64,000 bases of DNA from Flaviramulus basaltis (GTDB taxonomy: Bacteria > Bacteroidota > Bacteroidia > Flavobacteriales > Flavobacteriaceae). Made by a program: the position numbers and the translations under genes. Under the pieces are notes generated by a model. That model made no database searches, was not told where the DNA came from, and was given only the letters and a program-made list of their open reading frames with translations. This document shows positions 19,004-27,911 of the stretch, one piece after another (position 1 is the stretch's first letter; each line of letters starts with the position of its first letter). The stretch is taken from contig NZ_FPKV01000001.1 of the NCBI RefSeq assembly GCF_900114265.1, forward strand, positions 1,116,001-1,180,000. The letters run 5' to 3'.

Positions 19004-19561
19004 TTAATCGTTTTTTAAATCTTGATATAATTCTTTTAGTTTATACCTTAAATGCTTTACTGCATACGCTTTTCGGCTAATTATGGTTTTAATGTTTTGA
19101 TTTTGTTCATCGGCAATTTGTTGTAGTGTTTTGTCGTTAAATTCATTTTCAACATATACCAATCGTTGTTTTTCTGGAAGTTCCTCTAAGGCTTTTAAAA
19201 GTTCTTTCCAAATATCATCTTGAAAGAGTTTTAATTCAGGATTTTTGTCGTTATCCTCGAGTAAAATATCCCTGATTAGAATAAGTCCGCTTTCATCTTC
19301 ATAGTTAAAATCTTCTAAGTTTTCTGTTCTTTTTTTTCTGTAATTATCTGTTATTTTATTTCTTGTTACCGAAAATAGCCAACCACTAATATTTACAATG
19401 TCTGATATATTTGTGAGGTTGCTAAATTGAAACCAAACTTCTTGTAAAATGTCTTCGGCATCCTCACTATTTCTAACTTTTGGTTTAATAAAAGCCATAA
19501 GTTTTTCACCGTATTTGTTTACCGTGTGAGAAATGATATTTTCCTTTTCTTTTTTTGACAT
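19004..19561 (-). CDS. ECF-type RNA polymerase sigma factor
   Basis: 185 aa from ATG 19561 (another ATG at 19585 would add 8 residues). Region 2 shows SEDAEDILQEVW and SGWLFSVTRNKITD; region 4 shows LPEKQRLVYVENEF and an HTH (TLQQIADEQNQNIKTIISR). Regulon unknown. It forms a two-gene unit with the membrane protein at 18661-18993. Confidence 0.88.
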   Translation of the reverse strand: MSKKEKENIISHTVNKYGEKLMAFIKPKVRNSEDAEDILQEVWFQFSNLTNISDIVNISGWLFSVTRNKITDNYRKKRTENLEDFNYEDESGLILIRDILLEDNDKNPELKLFQDDIWKELLKALEELPEKQRLVYVENEFNDKTLQQIADEQNQNIKTIISRKAYAVKHLRYKLKELYQDLKND

Positions 19562-19714
19562 TACAAAGATTTCGACCGGCTTCATATAGTGTAAGACGAA
19601 TCAAAACAAATTTTACTTTATTTATTCAAAATTAAATTTACTTAAGAATATAGAAAATAAGATGTTTTTAAAATTTGATTATATATTCTATTGCTATTGT
19701 TTGGGCTTTTCTTG

Positions 19715-19722
19715 TATTTTTG
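19715..19722 (+). promoter_or_regulatory. -7 promoter element of the polyprenyl synthetase gene (TATTTTTG)
   Basis: Exact TAnnTTTG, ending 4 nt before the ATG at 19727, with a TTG (19691-19693) 21 bp upstream as a possible -33. A leaderless transcript is likely. Confidence 0.6.
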
Positions 19723-19726
19723 CTTG

Positions 19727-20701
19727 ATGCAAAATGTACAATTTTATCAAGAGCAATTTGTAACGTATTTAGAAGTTTTTTCTAAAGATCGTGAACCTAA
19801 GAATTTATACAACCCTATAAATTATATCTTGAATTTAGGAGGAAAACGACTGCGTCCTGTTTTAACACTTATGACTGCTGATGTTTTTGATGGAGACATT
19901 AAAAAAGCTTTAAATGCAGCTTTAAGTATTGAGGTCTTTCATAATTTTTCGTTAGTTCATGATGATATTATGGATGATGCACCATTACGACGTGGGCAGG
20001 AAACAGTCCATGAAAAATGGGATATTAACACAGGCATTCTTTCTGGAGATGCTATGCTGATTATGGCATATCAACTTTTTGAAAATTATGATGCTAAAAT
20101 ATTTCAAGCACTAGCAAAATTATTTAGCGAAACAGCTTTAAAAGTTTGCGAAGGGCAGCAATATGATGTGGATTTTGAAACCAGAAGTGATGTCACTATT
20201 CCTGAATATTTAAAAATGATTGAATATAAAACAGCGGTTTTAGTTGGCGCAGCTATGCAAATGGGAGCAATTGTTTCTGGAGCTTCAGTAAAAGACCAAA
20301 ACAATATTTATGAATTTGGAAATAATTTAGGTATTGCATTTCAACTACAAGATGATTTTTTAGACGCTTTTGGAGACCCAGAAACATTTGGAAAACAAGT
20401 TGGAGGAGATATTATTGAGAATAAAAAAACGTATTTATATTTAAAAGCTTTAGAGTTTTCAAATGAAGAAGACAAGGCTACTTTAAGGCATGTGTTTTCA
20501 TCAAATCCAGAAGATATTGCAAACAAAATTATAACTGCTAAACAAATGTTTGAATCATCTGGTTCTGCAGATGAAACAAAAAAAGCCATTCAATATTATA
20601 CTAATAAAGCTTTTTCAGTATTAGAATCTTTAAATATTTCTGATGAAAAAAAGGACTTATTAAAGGAGTTTGGACTAAGTTTAATGAATAGAACTGTGTA
20701 A
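19727..20701 (+). CDS. Polyprenyl diphosphate synthase
   Basis: 324 aa. The two Asp-rich motifs are intact: HDDIMDDAPLRRGQ and QLQDDFLDAFGD, plus GGKRLRP near the N-terminus. It joins isopentenyl diphosphate units to an allylic primer; product length (C15-C40) cannot be fixed from sequence, though a long-chain menaquinone side-chain precursor is plausible. The start is ATG 19727, not an upstream in-frame ATG, since the promoter lies between them. It overlaps the next gene by 1 bp (TAATG). Confidence 0.9.
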   Translation: MQNVQFYQEQFVTYLEVFSKDREPKNLYNPINYILNLGGKRLRPVLTLMTADVFDGDIKKALNAALSIEVFHNFSLVHDDIMDDAPLRRGQETVHEKWDINTGILSGDAMLIMAYQLFENYDAKIFQALAKLFSETALKVCEGQQYDVDFETRSDVTIPEYLKMIEYKTAVLVGAAMQMGAIVSGASVKDQNNIYEFGNNLGIAFQLQDDFLDAFGDPETFGKQVGGDIIENKKTYLYLKALEFSNEEDKATLRHVFSSNPEDIANKIITAKQMFESSGSADETKKAIQYYTNKAFSVLESLNISDEKKDLLKEFGLSLMNRTV

Positions 20702-21048
20702 TGAAGTTGCCTGCCACTTTTGAAGATTTAATTGAAGAAGCAAATAATTTAGATTTATATAAAAAGCTTATTCTTCAACTAAATAAAGATTTTCTTTTAG
20801 CTAATATTGATTTAGATTTTCATGAAGATGTTTTGCCGTCTAGTTTAAAACTTTTACTTCATGAAGCAGTTTATAAGCTTATACAAGAAAAATTTACTGA
20901 GTATTTAAACCTACTTTATATTATTGATGTTCCAGAAAAAGCAGTTAAAGCTTTAGACGGAGATGATATTCTTAAGTTATCTGAAGACGTGTCTTTTTTA
21001 ATATTAAAACGCGAATGGCAAAAGGTCTGGTTTAGAAACAAATATTAG
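20701..21048 (+). CDS. Conserved hypothetical protein
   Basis: 115 aa, acidic and helical, with no signal peptide or membrane segment; ends LKREWQKVWFRNKY. It is translationally coupled to the polyprenyl synthase (TAATG overlap) and followed 12 bp later by the pentapeptide gene, so it is part of that operon. I do not recognise a function. Confidence 0.7.
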   Translation: MKLPATFEDLIEEANNLDLYKKLILQLNKDFLLANIDLDFHEDVLPSSLKLLLHEAVYKLIQEKFTEYLNLLYIIDVPEKAVKALDGDDILKLSEDVSFLILKREWQKVWFRNKY

Positions 21049-21060
21049 TCTAGAAGTAAA

Positions 21061-21633
21061 ATGAATCAAAACTATATAGACGACCAAACATTTAAAGGCG
21101 TTAATTTCACCAAAAAACCATTATTAAAAGGGGCATACGAGTGTTGTACTTTTAAAAGTTGTGATTTCTCAAATGTAGACCTTTTGGAATTTCATTTTAT
21201 AGAATGCGATTTTTTTGATTGTAATTTAAGTTCGGCAAATTTATATGCTACTTTGTTTCAGGATGTAAAGTTTCAAGATTGTAAAATGCTAGGATTGCAA
21301 TTTGAAAAATGCAATTTATTTGGTTTAGTAGTTAGTTTTACCGATTGCCAACTTAATCACTCCTCATTTTACAAATTAAAGTTAAACAAGACAAACTTTT
21401 TAAACTGTAGACTTATTGAGGTTGATTTTACTGCTAGCGATTTAACAGATGCCAATTTTGAGAATTGTGATTTACAAAACGCCAAATTTGAAAACACTAT
21501 TTTAGAAAAAGCAGATTTTAGAAGTTCAATTAATTACTCCATTAACTTAGAAATTAATAAAATAAAAGGCGCCAAATTTTCATTGAAAGATATTGAAGGA
21601 CTCTTGTCTCATTATCAGATAAAAATAGATTAA
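21061..21633 (+). CDS. Pentapeptide-repeat protein
   Basis: 190 aa made almost entirely of A(D/N)LXX-like pentapeptides (for example CDFSNVDLLEF, SSANLYATLF, TDANFENCDLQNAKF), predicted to fold as a right-handed beta helix. Such proteins include the DNA-gyrase-protecting Qnr/MfpA group; the Cys-rich, irregular repeats and about 190-aa length are compatible with a Qnr-like member but do not prove it. It is the last gene of the polyprenyl synthase operon, and its stop overlaps the convergent gene by 4 bp. Confidence 0.8.
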   Translation: MNQNYIDDQTFKGVNFTKKPLLKGAYECCTFKSCDFSNVDLLEFHFIECDFFDCNLSSANLYATLFQDVKFQDCKMLGLQFEKCNLFGLVVSFTDCQLNHSSFYKLKLNKTNFLNCRLIEVDFTASDLTDANFENCDLQNAKFENTILEKADFRSSINYSINLEINKIKGAKFSLKDIEGLLSHYQIKID

Positions 21634-22160
21634 AAATAAAATCTCACAAAGGGTGCCCAAGGATCTGAGTAAATACTTTTTTCTACATCATATAAAACAT
21701 CATATCTAACCCCAAAAGTAACATTGCCACTTCGGTAGCCAATACCAAAAAATAAAGCTGGTGACCAATAATTGTCATCAGGAATATTTAAATTAACATC
21801 ATATCTTCTGTTAACATTAAGTTGTTCAAATTCTGCCGAAAGTTGTAACTCAGGAATCACATTATATAGTCCAATTAAGCTACCGCCTAAAATAGTAGAC
21901 TTATAAACGTTTTTTTGATTGTTAAAAGTGGCATTAACTCCCAATCCCAATGCAAAAGAATCATCAAACTCATAAATAGCACTTGGTGCTAAAGTGCCAC
22001 TAAAAAAACCATCCCCAAAACTAAGCCCAATACCACCACCATATCTAACATGGCTCCAGAACTCACTTTTAGGCCCTTGAGCATTCACATTAATAATACT
22101 TAAAAAAGCAACTGTTAAAATAAAAGTAATCTTTTTATTAATTGATAGGAAAAGTTTCAT
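21630..22160 (-). CDS. Outer-membrane beta-barrel protein
   Basis: 176 aa with a signal peptide ending NVNAQG and alternating beta-strand pattern finishing in an aromatic residue (APFVRFYF), as in small outer-membrane barrels. It is divergent from sucA. Homologues in this group are sometimes labelled alpha-ketoglutarate decarboxylase, apparently because of that neighbour; the sequence has no thiamine or decarboxylase motif. Confidence 0.75.
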   Translation of the reverse strand: MKLFLSINKKITFILTVAFLSIINVNAQGPKSEFWSHVRYGGGIGLSFGDGFFSGTLAPSAIYEFDDSFALGLGVNATFNNQKNVYKSTILGGSLIGLYNVIPELQLSAEFEQLNVNRRYDVNLNIPDDNYWSPALFFGIGYRSGNVTFGVRYDVLYDVEKSIYSDPWAPFVRFYF

Positions 22161-22269
22161 TGGAATAAGGAATCATTAAGAATTTAACATGTATTTGCTT
22201 TTAGGCAATTAAATTAACATTAAGCGCTATAAATATAGTTAAAGAAACAGCTAATTTTAGTAAAAGTTG

Positions 22270-22277
22270 TATTTTTG
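22270..22277 (+). promoter_or_regulatory. -7 promoter element of sucA (TATTTTTG)
   Basis: Exact TAnnTTTG match, giving a leader of about 36 nt before the ATG at 22318. Confidence 0.5.
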
Positions 22278-22317
22278 GAAAATATTTTGACTACCCTAAG
22301 TGGGATTAATAAAAACA

Positions 22318-25059
22318 ATGGATAAATTTTCATTTTTAAACGCAGCACATACAGCTTATTTCGCTGATTTATACGACCAATATTTACAAAACCCTGATAC
22401 TGTAGAGCCAAGTTGGAGAGCCTTTTTTCAAGGATATGATTTTGGTAGCGAGAATTATGGATTAAATGGAGAAATTGTTGAAGGTGTTTCGACTCAAATA
22501 CCAGAGTATGTTCAAAAAGAATTTCAAGTAGTTAGACTTATTGATGGTTATAGAATGCGTGGGCATTTGTTTACTAAAACAAATCCCGTTCGTGATAGAA
22601 GAACTTATTCACCAACATTAGAATTACATAATTTTGATTTATCAGATAGTGATTTAGATACTGTTTTTAATGCTGGAGAAATTTTAGGTATAGGAGCTCA
22701 AACCTTGCGTGAAATCATAAAGCATTTAGATAGTATTTACTGCAGTTCAATTGGTGTAGAGTACATGTATCTCAGGAATCCTGAGGTTATTAAGTGGTGG
22801 CAAGACCAGCTTAATAAAAATGATAACCAACCAAATTTTTCTGCTGAAACAAAAAAATATATTCTTTCAAAATTAAACCAAGCGGTTACTTTTGAAAACT
22901 TTTTACAAACTAAATATGTTGGACAAAAACGTTTTTCTTTAGAAGGAGGAGAATCTTTAATTCCAGCAATTAGTAACGTTCTTTTTTATGCTGTAGAAAA
23001 ATATGGCGTTAAAGAATGTGTTTTAGGAATGGCACACCGTGGTCGTTTAAGTACATTAATTAACATTTTTAGAAAACCAGTACGTGAGCTTTTTAGTGAG
23101 TTTGATGGTAAAGATTTCGAAGATGAAGATATTGACGGTGATGTGAAATATCACTTAGGATTAACACTTGATAAAACATACCAAAACGGTAAAAATATTA
23201 AGATGAATTTGGTACCTAATCCATCTCATTTAGAAACCGTAGCTCCAGTAGCAGAAGGTATTACTCGTGCAAAAATTGACAGTGATTATGATGGTGATAA
23301 TTCTAAAATTATCCCAATTATAGTACATGGAGATGCTGCTATTGCAGGTCAAGGTGTTGTTTATGAGGTCGCTCAAATGAGTCAATTAAATGGCTACAAA
23401 ACTGGAGGGACAATTCACATAGTTGTAAATAATCAAATAGGTTTCACGACCAATTATTTAGATGCGCGTTCAAGTACTTATTGTACAGATGTTGCAAAAG
23501 TAACATTATCTCCAGTATTGCATGTAAATTCTGATGATGCTGAAGCTGTTGTACATGCTGTTGAAATGGCATTAGAGTACAGAATGCGATATAAAAAAGA
23601 TGTATATATAGACTTATTAGGCTATAGAAAATATGGTCATAATGAAGGTGATGAGCCTCGATTTACGCAGCCAAAATTATATAAGGAAATAGCTAAACAT
23701 TCTAATCCTTTTAAAATATATTCAGATAAGCTAATAGCTGAAAAAACTATTGATAAAGCATATTCCGATAAAATTGTATCCGATTTTAAAGAAACTTTAG
23801 AAACAGAATATGAAAAGGCGAAAAAAGCTGATTCTTCAATAGTTAGAGAGTTTATGCAAGAACGTTGGACAGGTTTCGAACGTCAAGGTTTAGATGCAAT
23901 GCTTGAAACAGAAGACACAACTTATGCAAAAAACAAATTAGAAAATATTTCTAAAGTCGTTTCTACAGTACCTGAAGGCGCTAAGTTTTTACGTAAAGCA
24001 GAACGTATTTTAGAAGGTCGTGCAAAAATGGTTTTTGAAACCGATACTCTTGATTGGGGAATGGCGGAAACATTAGCTTACGGAAGTTTAATGGAGGAAG
24101 GCTTTAATATACGTATTTCAGGCCAGGATGTAGAGCGTGGTACATTTAGTCACAGACATGCTATTTTACGCGATGAAAAATCTGAAGAACGCATTAATTT
24201 ATTAAACACCAATCCAGAAAACAAAGGTAAAATGGATATTTATAATTCCTTTTTATCAGAATATGGAGTGCTTGGGTTTGATTATGGTTATGCCATGGCA
24301 ACTCCAAATACCTTAACAATATGGGAAGCACAATTTGGTGATTTTAGTAACGGTGCTCAAATTATTTTCGACCAATATTTATCGGCAGCCGAAGATAAAT
24401 GGAAAGCGCAAAATGGTATTGTAGTATTACTTCCTCATGGATATGAAGGTCAAGGATCAGAGCATTCATCAGCAAGAATTGAGCGTTATTTACAATTATG
24501 TGGAAATGATAATATGATTGTTGCAGATTGTACAACACCAGGTAATTTCTATCATTTATTACGTCGTCAAATGAAACGTGATTATAGAAAACCACTAATT
24601 GTATTTACTCCAAAAAGTTTATTGCGTCATCCAAAAGCCGTATCATCTTTAGAAGAATTAGCAACAGGAAGTTTTCAAGAAGTTATAGACGATACAATAA
24701 ATCCAAAAGGAGTTAAAAAATTAGTTTTTTGTACAGGTAAATTCTATTACGATTTACTAGCTGAGAGAGATGAATTGAAGACAGAAGATGTTGCTTTAGT
24801 AAGAATCGAGCAATTATTTCCTTTGCATACACAAAAAATACAAGATGTAATTAATAAATATCCAAATGTAGAAAAGTACGTTTGGGCACAAGAAGAACCT
24901 AAAAATATGGGAGCTTGGAGCCACATTGCACAACGATTAGATTTAGTAAAAATTGAAGTTTGCTCAAGACCATATGCATCAGTACCAGCACCAGGTTCAA
25001 GTACAAGAGATAAAAGAAGACAGAAGCGTGTTATAAATGCAGTTTTTGATAAAGAATAA
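22318..25059 (+). CDS. sucA: 2-oxoglutarate dehydrogenase E1 component
   Basis: 913 aa. Thiamine-dependent decarboxylase subunit of the TCA-cycle 2-oxoglutarate dehydrogenase complex. Seen: the N-terminal E2-binding segment (FLNAAHTAYFADLYDQYLQ), MAHRGRLSTLIN, the TPP motif beginning GDAAIAGQGVVYE and closing with VVNNQIGFTT, and the C-terminal HGYEGQGSEHSSAR. The start is ATG 22318; an in-frame GTG six codons earlier gives an atypical N-terminus. Followed after 37 bp by sucB. Confidence 0.96.
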   Translation: MDKFSFLNAAHTAYFADLYDQYLQNPDTVEPSWRAFFQGYDFGSENYGLNGEIVEGVSTQIPEYVQKEFQVVRLIDGYRMRGHLFTKTNPVRDRRTYSPTLELHNFDLSDSDLDTVFNAGEILGIGAQTLREIIKHLDSIYCSSIGVEYMYLRNPEVIKWWQDQLNKNDNQPNFSAETKKYILSKLNQAVTFENFLQTKYVGQKRFSLEGGESLIPAISNVLFYAVEKYGVKECVLGMAHRGRLSTLINIFRKPVRELFSEFDGKDFEDEDIDGDVKYHLGLTLDKTYQNGKNIKMNLVPNPSHLETVAPVAEGITRAKIDSDYDGDNSKIIPIIVHGDAAIAGQGVVYEVAQMSQLNGYKTGGTIHIVVNNQIGFTTNYLDARSSTYCTDVAKVTLSPVLHVNSDDAEAVVHAVEMALEYRMRYKKDVYIDLLGYRKYGHNEGDEPRFTQPKLYKEIAKHSNPFKIYSDKLIAEKTIDKAYSDKIVSDFKETLETEYEKAKKADSSIVREFMQERWTGFERQGLDAMLETEDTTYAKNKLENISKVVSTVPEGAKFLRKAERILEGRAKMVFETDTLDWGMAETLAYGSLMEEGFNIRISGQDVERGTFSHRHAILRDEKSEERINLLNTNPENKGKMDIYNSFLSEYGVLGFDYGYAMATPNTLTIWEAQFGDFSNGAQIIFDQYLSAAEDKWKAQNGIVVLLPHGYEGQGSEHSSARIERYLQLCGNDNMIVADCTTPGNFYHLLRRQMKRDYRKPLIVFTPKSLLRHPKAVSSLEELATGSFQEVIDDTINPKGVKKLVFCTGKFYYDLLAERDELKTEDVALVRIEQLFPLHTQKIQDVINKYPNVEKYVWAQEEPKNMGAWSHIAQRLDLVKIEVCSRPYASVPAPGSSTRDKRRQKRVINAVFDKE

Positions 25060-25096
25060 ATAAAAAGAATTTTACATACCATTAAAATTATAAAGA

Positions 25097-26308
25097 ATGA
25101 TTTTAGAAATGAAAGTGCCTTCGCCAGGGGAATCTATTACAGAAGTAGAAATAGCAACATGGCTAGTAGAAGATGGAGATTATGTTGAAAAGGATCAAGC
25201 TATTGCTGAAGTAGATAGTGATAAAGCAACCCTTGAATTGCCTGCGGAAGCTAGTGGAACTATTACGCTTAAAGCAGAAGAGGGTGATGCTGTAGAAGTT
25301 GGAGCTGTTGTATGTTTAATTGATACAGATGCAAAGAAGCCAGAAGGAAACGAAGCGCCAAAAGAGGAAAAGAAAGAACAAGCACCTAAAACTGAAGCTC
25401 CAAAACAAGTGGCTTCAGAAACAAAAACTTACGCTACTGGTAGCGCTAGTCCTGCTGCAAAAAAGATTTTATCAGAAAAAGGAATGGATTCAAATTCAAT
25501 TTCTGGAACAGGTAAAGATGGCAGAATAACTAAAGAAGACGCTGTTAATGCAGTACCATCAATGGGAACACCAACAGGTGGGAACCGTGGTACTTCAAGA
25601 AGTAAATTATCGATGTTACGTCGTAAAGTTGCAGAACGCCTAGTGGAAGTTAAAAATACAACAGCAATGTTAACCACATTTAATGAGGTTGATATGTCTC
25701 CAATTTTTGCTTTACGTTCAGAATATAAAGAAACCTTTAAGGCTAAACATGGTGTTAGTTTAGGGTTCATGAGTTTCTTTACTTTGGCTGTAGTGAGAGC
25801 ATTAGAAATGTACCCAGCAGTTAATTCTATGCTAGATGGTAAAGAAATGTTATCATATGATTTTTGTGATATTAGTATCGCCGTTTCTGGCCCAAAAGGA
25901 CTAATGGTACCGGTAATTAGAAATGCTGAAAATTTAAGTTTCAGAGGAGTAGAATCTGAAGTAAAACGATTAGCACTTCGTGCAAGAGATGGTCAAATTA
26001 CTGTTGATGAAATGACAGGAGGAACTTTTACAATTACCAATGGAGGTGTTTTCGGAAGTATGTTATCAACTCCTATAATCAATCCACCTCAAAGTGGTAT
26101 TTTAGGAATGCATAATATTGTTGAACGTCCTGTTGCTATTGATGGTAAAGTGGAAATTCGTCCAATTATGTACGTAGCATTATCTTACGACCATAGAATT
26201 ATTGATGGTAAAGAAAGTGTTGGTTTTTTAGTAGCAGTAAAAGAAGCTTTAGAAAACCCAGCGGAGCTATTAATGAACAATGATGTTAAAAAGGCTTTAG
26301 AATTGTAA
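25097..26308 (+). CDS. sucB: Dihydrolipoyllysine succinyltransferase (E2 of 2-oxoglutarate dehydrogenase)
   Basis: 403 aa. One lipoyl domain (residues 1-77, lipoyl Lys in [13 protein letters not shown]), an Ala/Pro/Lys-rich linker, a peripheral-subunit-binding domain ([12 protein letters not shown] and [11 protein letters not shown]), and the catalytic domain with the HRIIDGK active-site motif near the C-terminus. It transfers the succinyl group to CoA. Operon with sucA; the E3 gene is not in the window. A strong terminator follows. Confidence 0.95.
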   Translation: MILEMKVPSPGESITEVEIATWLVEDGDYVEKDQAIAEVDSDKATLELPAEASGTITLKAEEGDAVEVGAVVCLIDTDAKKPEGNEAPKEEKKEQAPKTEAPKQVASETKTYATGSASPAAKKILSEKGMDSNSISGTGKDGRITKEDAVNAVPSMGTPTGGNRGTSRSKLSMLRRKVAERLVEVKNTTAMLTTFNEVDMSPIFALRSEYKETFKAKHGVSLGFMSFFTLAVVRALEMYPAVNSMLDGKEMLSYDFCDISIAVSGPKGLMVPVIRNAENLSFRGVESEVKRLALRARDGQITVDEMTGGTFTITNGGVFGSMLSTPIINPPQSGILGMHNIVERPVAIDGKVEIRPIMYVALSYDHRIIDGKESVGFLVAVKEALENPAELLMNNDVKKALEL

Positions 26309-26331
26309 AGCAAATAAAAAGCAATATATTT

Positions 26332-26367
26332 AAAAAGGTCTTGCATAATATTATGCAAGACCTTTTT
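26332..26367. terminator. Terminator after sucA-sucB
   Basis: Perfect 36-bp palindrome with arms AAAAAGGTCTTGCATAAT and its complement, ending in T5; it can act on both strands (sucB from the left, the response-regulator locus from the right). Confidence 0.85.
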
Positions 26368-26384
26368 CGTAGAATAAAAACTAA

Positions 26385-26486
26385 CTAATTAAATAACATA
26401 AAAATATTTATTGAGATTACTACAATAATTAAAATTGCTAAACCTACATAACAGCATTTGCTTAGAATGTTATTCTCTTCCTTCAT
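26385..26486 (-). CDS. 33-aa single-helix membrane peptide (predicted)
   Basis: ATG at 26486, stop TAG at 26387-26385. The peptide has a polar start (MKEENNILSKCC) and one hydrophobic helix covering the rest (VGLAILIIVVISINIF). It lies just downstream of the second hairpin unit and reads in the same direction as the response regulator. Similar in size to bacterial regulatory membrane peptides or type I toxins; there is no homology I can name, so expression is uncertain. Confidence 0.45.
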   Translation of the reverse strand: MKEENNILSKCCYVGLAILIIVVISINIFMLFN

Positions 26487-26505
26487 TTTTAACTAAATTT
26501 ATTAT

Positions 26506-26533
26506 AAAAACTCTGCGTTATATTAACGCAGAG
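26506..26533 (-). terminator. Terminator-like hairpin, unit B
   Basis: Stem CTCTGCGTTA (26511-26520) with TAACGCAGAG (26524-26533), 3-nt loop, followed on the minus strand by five T (26510-26506). It would end an RNA of about 60 nt started from unit B, or attenuate reading into the 33-aa peptide. Confidence 0.7.
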
Positions 26534-26581
26534 CTTCTGAATCTATCCCTCAAAATAGAATTGACTAATAGCAGTGTAAAT
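26506..26581 (-). ncRNA. Candidate small RNA, unit B
   Basis: The span from the conserved 16-mer (26566-26581, minus strand ATTTACACTGCTATTA) to the terminator hairpin. The same 16-mer with one mismatch occurs in unit A at the same 26-bp distance from an identical dyad. No coding frame fits. A small RNA is inferred; the transcription start is unknown. Confidence 0.35.
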
Positions 26582-26607
26582 ATAAATTGTAATGTGGGGA
26601 AATAAAA

Positions 26608-26623
26608 TACGCACTTCTACGTA
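26608..26623. promoter_or_regulatory. 7-2-7 dyad, copy B
   Basis: TACGCAC-TT-CTACGTA: two TAC-headed heptamers facing each other across 2 bp, within a longer A/T-flanked palindrome (AAAATACG/CGTATTTT). Identical 16-mer to copy A. The layout matches NarL/FixJ-family binding sites. Confidence 0.6.
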
Positions 26624-26647
26624 TTTTTAAATTAATGGTAGTTATAT

Positions 26648-26726
26648 AAAAGGCGAAAGCTCTAAATCATTACAATTTAGAGCTTTCTATAATTCTCCCT
26701 AAGAACTAATTAATAGCACTGTAAAT
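26648..26726 (-). ncRNA. Candidate small RNA, unit A
   Basis: From the conserved 16-mer (26711-26726, minus strand ATTTACAGTGCTATTA) to the end of the hairpin with stem 26656-26667/26675-26686 and trailing T4. Noncoding in all frames. The upstream part parallels unit B, while the hairpin differs in sequence but not in type. It starts just after the response-regulator stop codon and dyad. Confidence 0.35.
26656..26686 (-). terminator. Terminator-like hairpin, unit A
   Basis: 12-bp stem AAAGCTCTAAAT/ATTTAGAGCTTT with a 7-nt loop; on the minus strand followed by CGCC and then TTTT. Confidence 0.6.
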
Positions 26727-26752
26727 GTAGTATATAGGAATGATATAAAAAA

Positions 26753-26768
26753 TACGCACTTCTACGTA
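26753..26768. promoter_or_regulatory. 7-2-7 dyad, copy A
   Basis: TACGCAC-TT-CTACGTA, identical to copy B, starting 4 bp downstream of the response-regulator stop codon. Candidate binding site for that regulator. Confidence 0.6.
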
Positions 26769-26772
26769 TTTT

Positions 26773-27405
26773 TTATAAATGTCTCTTATTTAATCCAGCC
26801 CAAATAGAAAGTGATGTAGGTTTATTGTCTAAAACTAATTTGGCAACAATATTACTGCGGTGTTTATCTACAGTTCTTACTGATATAGATAGTTCGTCGG
26901 CAATATCATGACTGGTTTTATTCTCAGAAATAAGTTTTACTATTTTTAATTCAGATTTAGTTAACAAATCTAAATTATTAGGTTTATGATCTAAATTACT
27001 CGCTTCTAAGTAAGAAGCAATTTCTTCACTAAAATAAGGTGTGTTATTTGCTACACTTTTAATACAAGTTTCAATTTCTTCAATAGCAAACTCTTTTAAA
27101 ATGTATCCGTAAACATTAAACGCTTTAGCTTTATCGTATAGTTCTTCTTCTTTATCAAAAGTAATTAGAATAATTTTTGTTAAGAGGTTGTTCTTTTTGC
27201 AGGCTTCAGCAATTTCTAATCCGGTTTTATGAGGCATTCTTATATCAAGAATAGCAATTTCAGGCTTTAGTTTTACAATAAGATTGTATGCACTATTACC
27301 ATCAGCAGCACTTCCAACTATGTTAAAACCTTTTGAGGTTAAAAAATCAGTAAGACCACGCAGCATTAAAGGATGATCATCTGCAATTACAATTGAGGCG
27401 TTCAT
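26773..27405 (-). CDS. NarL/LuxR-type response regulator (orphan)
   Basis: 210 aa. Receiver domain (1-120) with acidic pair ADDHP (Asp9/Asp10), phospho-acceptor Asp54 in ILDIRMP, Thr in LITFD and Lys in YILKEF. C-terminal LuxR HTH (about 145-200): LLTKSELKIVKLISENKTSH then DIADELSISVRTVDKHRSNI. No histidine kinase is adjacent, so the input is unknown. Directly downstream are two identical dyads of the NarL 7-2-7 type, its likely targets. Confidence 0.92.
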   Translation of the reverse strand: MNASIVIADDHPLMLRGLTDFLTSKGFNIVGSAADGNSAYNLIVKLKPEIAILDIRMPHKTGLEIAEACKKNNLLTKIILITFDKEEELYDKAKAFNVYGYILKEFAIEEIETCIKSVANNTPYFSEEIASYLEASNLDHKPNNLDLLTKSELKIVKLISENKTSHDIADELSISVRTVDKHRSNIVAKLVLDNKPTSLSIWAGLNKRHL

Positions 27406-27455
27406 TAATTAGAGGGAGTTGAGCTATTAGTTAATTTTTTTTTTTTGAGGTGCTA

Positions 27456-27896
27456 TTATAATTTTAAATATAAATATTTCTTTTCATAATCTATTACGGC
27501 TTTCCCTTTTTTTAAAATATCTGCACCTATAATTCCATCAACTGGTTTTGAATTGTGATTAATTAATGCTGTATTTACGTGGGTTAGATTAAATAAAACT
27601 AAAACTACCTTATTATTTGACCATTTACCAATTTTTACTTTGTTTTTTTTAGACATTTTAGTATCCATATTTATGGCGCCAGCACCAGCAGCTTTAATAA
27701 TTGAATCTTCGGCTTTTAATTTAAAGGTGTCAATAGCTTCAAAACCAACACAAGAACTTGAAGCACCAGTGTCTAAAATAAATAAGCCTTTCTTGCCATT
27801 TATTGTTGCTTTAATTTCAAAATGATTAGTTTTAGTAAGGTGTAATTTTATTTTAGAATATCCTTTATTAAGTAGATATTGTTGAAGAGAGTCCAT
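27456..27896 (-). CDS. Retropepsin-like aspartic protease family protein
   Basis: 146 aa. Single aspartic-protease active site FILDTGASSS with downstream flap-like glycines and the C-terminal GIIGADIL motif, as in retroviral-type pepsins that work as dimers. There is no signal peptide, so probably cytoplasmic. The start is ATG 27896; an in-frame TTG further upstream (27914) lies inside the -7 promoter element and is rejected. Substrate unknown. Confidence 0.82.
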   Translation of the reverse strand: MDSLQQYLLNKGYSKIKLHLTKTNHFEIKATINGKKGLFILDTGASSSCVGFEAIDTFKLKAEDSIIKAAGAGAINMDTKMSKKNKVKIGKWSNNKVVLVLFNLTHVNTALINHNSKPVDGIIGADILKKGKAVIDYEKKYLYLKL

Positions 27897-27911
27897 CAAA
27901 TTATTTTTAAA

